Positions 62,074-64,000 of a stretch of DNA of 64,000 nucleotides are shown here, piece by piece (within the stretch, counting starts at the first letter, position 1; each line of letters begins with the position of its first letter). The position numbers were made by a program, and so were the translations under genes. Source of the stretch: Gammaproteobacteria bacterium (GTDB lineage: Bacteria; Pseudomonadota; Gammaproteobacteria; DSM-16500); contig JARLJO010000004.1 of assembly GCA_031291175.1 (NCBI GenBank), positions 156,819-220,818 on the forward strand, in the 5' to 3' direction. Under the pieces are notes generated by a model. It did no database searches, had not been told where the DNA came from, and worked only from the letters and a program-made list of their open reading frames with translations.

Positions 62074-62336
62074 AGTTGCCTCAGGTCCCGTCAGACCACT
62101 CAAACTCCTACGTACCGTGGCTTTTGTCCACGGTACGTAAGGGTTCTTTGTGCTATGAGCATTGTAGGTTGGGCTGAGCGTTTTTCGCGAAGCCCAACAT
62201 CCTTAGAGTCTACTAGCATCACCCAGCCATAAGATAATGTTGGGGTTTCGTACCTCAACCCAACTTACCCTACCCTACCACGCCATTTTTTTATACCACA
62301 TCCACTTTCGTGAAAGTGAACATGGATTTTTCCATA
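62074..62336. repeat. nested repeats: family C and B inside a family-D frame
   Basis: A family-D left end (GCCTCAGGTCCCGTCA, 62080-62096) is followed by a family-C palindrome (CCTACGTACCGTGGC..., 62107-62143), then a full family-B copy (62164-62268), then the D right end (CTACCCTACCACGCC, T-run, CACTTTCGTGAAAGTG). Intact D copies lack the B and C parts, so these were probably inserted later, or the families share a mobile origin. Confidence 0.8.
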
Positions 62337-62372
62337 AAAAAAGTGGCTGCATTATACATGCAGCCACTTTTT
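62337..62372. terminator. bidirectional terminator between hydrolase and protease genes
   Basis: AAAAGTGGCTGCAT and ATGCAGCCACTTTT form a 14-bp stem with a 5-nt loop (TATAC), with A-rich DNA before and T-rich DNA after, so it can work in both directions. It lies 22 bp after the stop of the leftward cysteine protease. Confidence 0.88.
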
Positions 62373-62393
62373 CTTGAGTAACACTAGGGATGG

Positions 62394-63461
62394 TTAAAAC
62401 TCAGATTTCAACACTGAAATACCTTGTAGCTCTATCACGAATTTTTTAAAGTAATCATACGACATGTAATAATTACCATGGTCTCCAGCTTCAACACCCC
62501 AGGAATTTCTAAGCGTTAATAATCCCTGGTGCTTCTTCCCTTCCCGATCAATAGCAACAGCATTATCATCGTAACCAATGATCACCATTTCATGACCTGC
62601 TGTTCCATAAGGCGGCGTTTCAATTTCTTTAGTGAGCGCCCAGGTATCCTCAGCCGTATGATAGGTCGCGCAAGCACCAGCGCTACAATAATCACTGATA
62701 ATCACAAATACACCAAAGGTTAAGCGATTACCATCGGCCAGTGTTTCTTTTGCTTGGATTAAAGCTCTTTCAGCTTGATCAGTGTCTGAGAAATGGGCAT
62801 CAAAACGCTGATACATACTCAGAAGATAAGTGGGATACAACGTCAAATGCAAATCCTCACTCATTTCTCTGAATTCATCGACGGAGATTGGATTGCCTTC
62901 TGATAAATCAGAGGTAGGATATTGACGCTCGCCTGCACAAGATTTAATTTTTTGGTTATCTTGACTAACGATACCATATCGCATCATTTGCTCCAGAACC
63001 CAAGGTCCAAAAGAACCCGACCATCCACTTGGCATATAAGTACTGTTTTCCAGAGATGCGCCAAGTTCTAATTGGCATAACTGACTAATATAATCGCCCT
63101 TACCCAGAGCCGCATCCACGGCCGCAGTGGTTGCAAAAGTGGCACAAGTACCATGACGACCTTGATCCAATACAGGCACGTTATTCATTCCTAAGTTGAC
63201 GCTAGCCGGCAAATCTTGACGAGATGATCTATAACCATGGCTATTTTTAGGATTAACGCTAAATAGTGCCGTACGCTCTTTATCAGATAACTTGATATCC
63301 ATTAAATAAACGTCTTTTTTAACGGCAGATGCGCTATGGGAATCGGTTTTAGTAGTAAGGATCGTCGTTTTTAGCGGTTTACGAAATTCAAAAGCTTGGG
63401 AACTCGTAGCAATAATAGCGACAGCAATCAGTATCGTACCTGCCATTAAACGTGTAGACAT
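62394..63461 (-). CDS. secreted papain-like (C1A) cysteine protease
   Basis: The ATG at 63461 has GGAG 7 nt before it; an in-frame ATG four codons up lies next to no such site. At 355 aa it has a Sec signal (TILIAVAIIATSSQA), a pro-region of about 60 residues, then the C1 peptidase domain: VPVLDQGRHGTCATFA gives the oxyanion-hole Gln and catalytic Cys (104 and 110 counted from the upstream ATG, 100 and 106 from this one), GHEMVIIGYDD carries the His, and LRNSWG the Asn. The zymogen would be exported and activated outside the cytoplasm. In intracellular gammaproteobacteria such proteases can meet host proteins; here that is only a possibility. Confidence 0.92.
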   Translation of the reverse strand: MSTRLMAGTILIAVAIIATSSQAFEFRKPLKTTILTTKTDSHSASAVKKDVYLMDIKLSDKERTALFSVNPKNSHGYRSSRQDLPASVNLGMNNVPVLDQGRHGTCATFATTAAVDAALGKGDYISQLCQLELGASLENSTYMPSGWSGSFGPWVLEQMMRYGIVSQDNQKIKSCAGERQYPTSDLSEGNPISVDEFREMSEDLHLTLYPTYLLSMYQRFDAHFSDTDQAERALIQAKETLADGNRLTFGVFVIISDYCSAGACATYHTAEDTWALTKEIETPPYGTAGHEMVIIGYDDNAVAIDREGKKHQGLLTLRNSWGVEAGDHGNYYMSYDYFKKFVIELQGISVLKSEF

Positions 63462-63661
63462 ACAGATCTCCATATTAGATTAATTTTGACCATTTTGTGA
63501 GCTCCAGGAAGAGTTAGTGACAGTAGGATAGGATGATAAAGAGATGGTGTCAATATATATACAGTTTTTGCCTGTATGAATAAAACATCGTAACCCATTA
63601 AATATAAATGAAACATTTGAGCCAGTCTTCGTACCGCGATTAAAAAAAACGAAGTGACAGG

Positions 63662-63765
63662 GTAGGTTTGGGTTGAGGTACGAAACCCAACGTTATCTTA
63701 TGGCTGTGCGACACCAGTGGGCTCTAATGATGTTGAGTTTCGCGAAAAACGCTCAACCAACCTAC
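63662..63765 (-). repeat. family-B repeat, full 104-bp copy (inverted)
   Basis: It reads GTAGGTTTGGGTTGAGGTAC at its start and GAGTTTCGCGAAAAACGC, then CTCAACCAACCTAC at its end, the reverse complement of the copies at 42.0 and 62.2 kb. A partial family-D end (ACGAAGTGACAGGGTAGG) precedes it. Confidence 0.85.
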
Positions 63766-63817
63766 GCTGCTGACCATATCATTCTCCGTATGTTCTCAAA
63801 CCCCTACGTACCATTTT

Positions 63818-63943
63818 CAAACCCCAACCGTAAACTCACAACCCCCGATGTACCGTTCTCAAACTCCAACCATAAACTCACAACCCCCGACGCATCGTTC
63901 TCAAACCCCAACCGTAAACTCACAACCCTCTACGTACCGTGGC
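63818..63943. repeat. tandem array, three 42-bp units
   Basis: Units start at 63818, 63860 and 63902 with CAAACYCCAACCRTAAACTC and then ACAACCC...TACCGTT; a shortened unit precedes at 63795. The last unit runs into a family-C palindrome (CTACGTACCGTGGCTTGTCC, 63928-63960), the same relation seen for the array at 52.0 kb. Confidence 0.85.
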
Positions 63944-64000
63944 TTGTCCACGTTATCCAGAAAATACTCGAACTAGGTTTCAATCGCTGGATACCGTGGA

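Larger units (their letters stand above)
63474..64000. other. intergenic to window end, 527 bp, repeat-rich
   Basis: No gene is seen. The first 150 bp include a possible promoter of the protease gene. The rest is a family-B copy, a 42-bp tandem array and a family-C palindrome. Confidence 0.6.

Overview
The window looks like chromosome from an AT-rich (about 40% G+C by eye) gammaproteobacterium. Gene content (FleQ/RpoN/FliA/FleN/FlhF flagellar control, EttA, a DgcZ-like cyclase, a papain-like secreted protease, a protein with PPxY motifs) fits the Legionella/Coxiella/Berkiella side of the class. That placement is inference, because there is no rRNA or other phylogenetic marker here.

Layout. 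1-5 kb: the 3' end of a low-complexity protein gene, a small Cys-rich lipoprotein, a 555-aa PPxY protein, an inverted pair of palindromic repeats and a divergent ThiM-like gene. 5.2-7.6 kb: a large HAD-family protein. 7.7-46.1 kb: one nearly continuous flagellar regulon. Its first block, read leftward from a sigma-54 promoter at 21.2 kb, is activator-fliE-F-G-H-I-J-Q-R-flhB-flhA-flhF-fleN-fliA. A FleQ-like activator lies divergently. Next, also leftward, are flgB-C-D-E-F-G-H-K-L from a sigma-54 promoter at 31.0 kb, fliD-S-T, flagellin with a sigma-28 promoter and a terminator, and fliK. Rightward come flgI-flgJ (sigma-54 promoter), flgM-flgN (sigma-28 promoter), flgA and motA-motB. Leftward again are fliM-N-O-P and, 11 bp further on, rpoN itself.

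The circuit can be read from the DNA. RpoN plus the two enhancer-binding proteins would fire the early and middle operons. FliA would then fire flagellin and its own anti-sigma factor gene flgM, and FlhF/FleN would set flagellar position and number. No chemotaxis genes and no fliL were seen in the window.

46.5-64 kb is accessory and housekeeping: ettA, a 32-aa Lys-rich protein, an NlpC/P60-like exported protein, an MFS exporter, a GT-C-like membrane protein, a small LuxR-type regulator, a CZB-GGDEF diguanylate cyclase inside a decayed Tn3-type transposon, a hybrid histidine kinase, a MATE exporter, a serine beta-lactamase-like hydrolase and a secreted C1-family cysteine protease.

At least four families of short palindromic repeats, a 230-bp transposase-less element with perfect 20-bp ends, and two tandem arrays fill the intergenic gaps outside the flagellar block. 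They are nested in one another, and one copy supplies the end of the MFS gene. Inside about 4.1-41.8 kb I saw none of these repeats.
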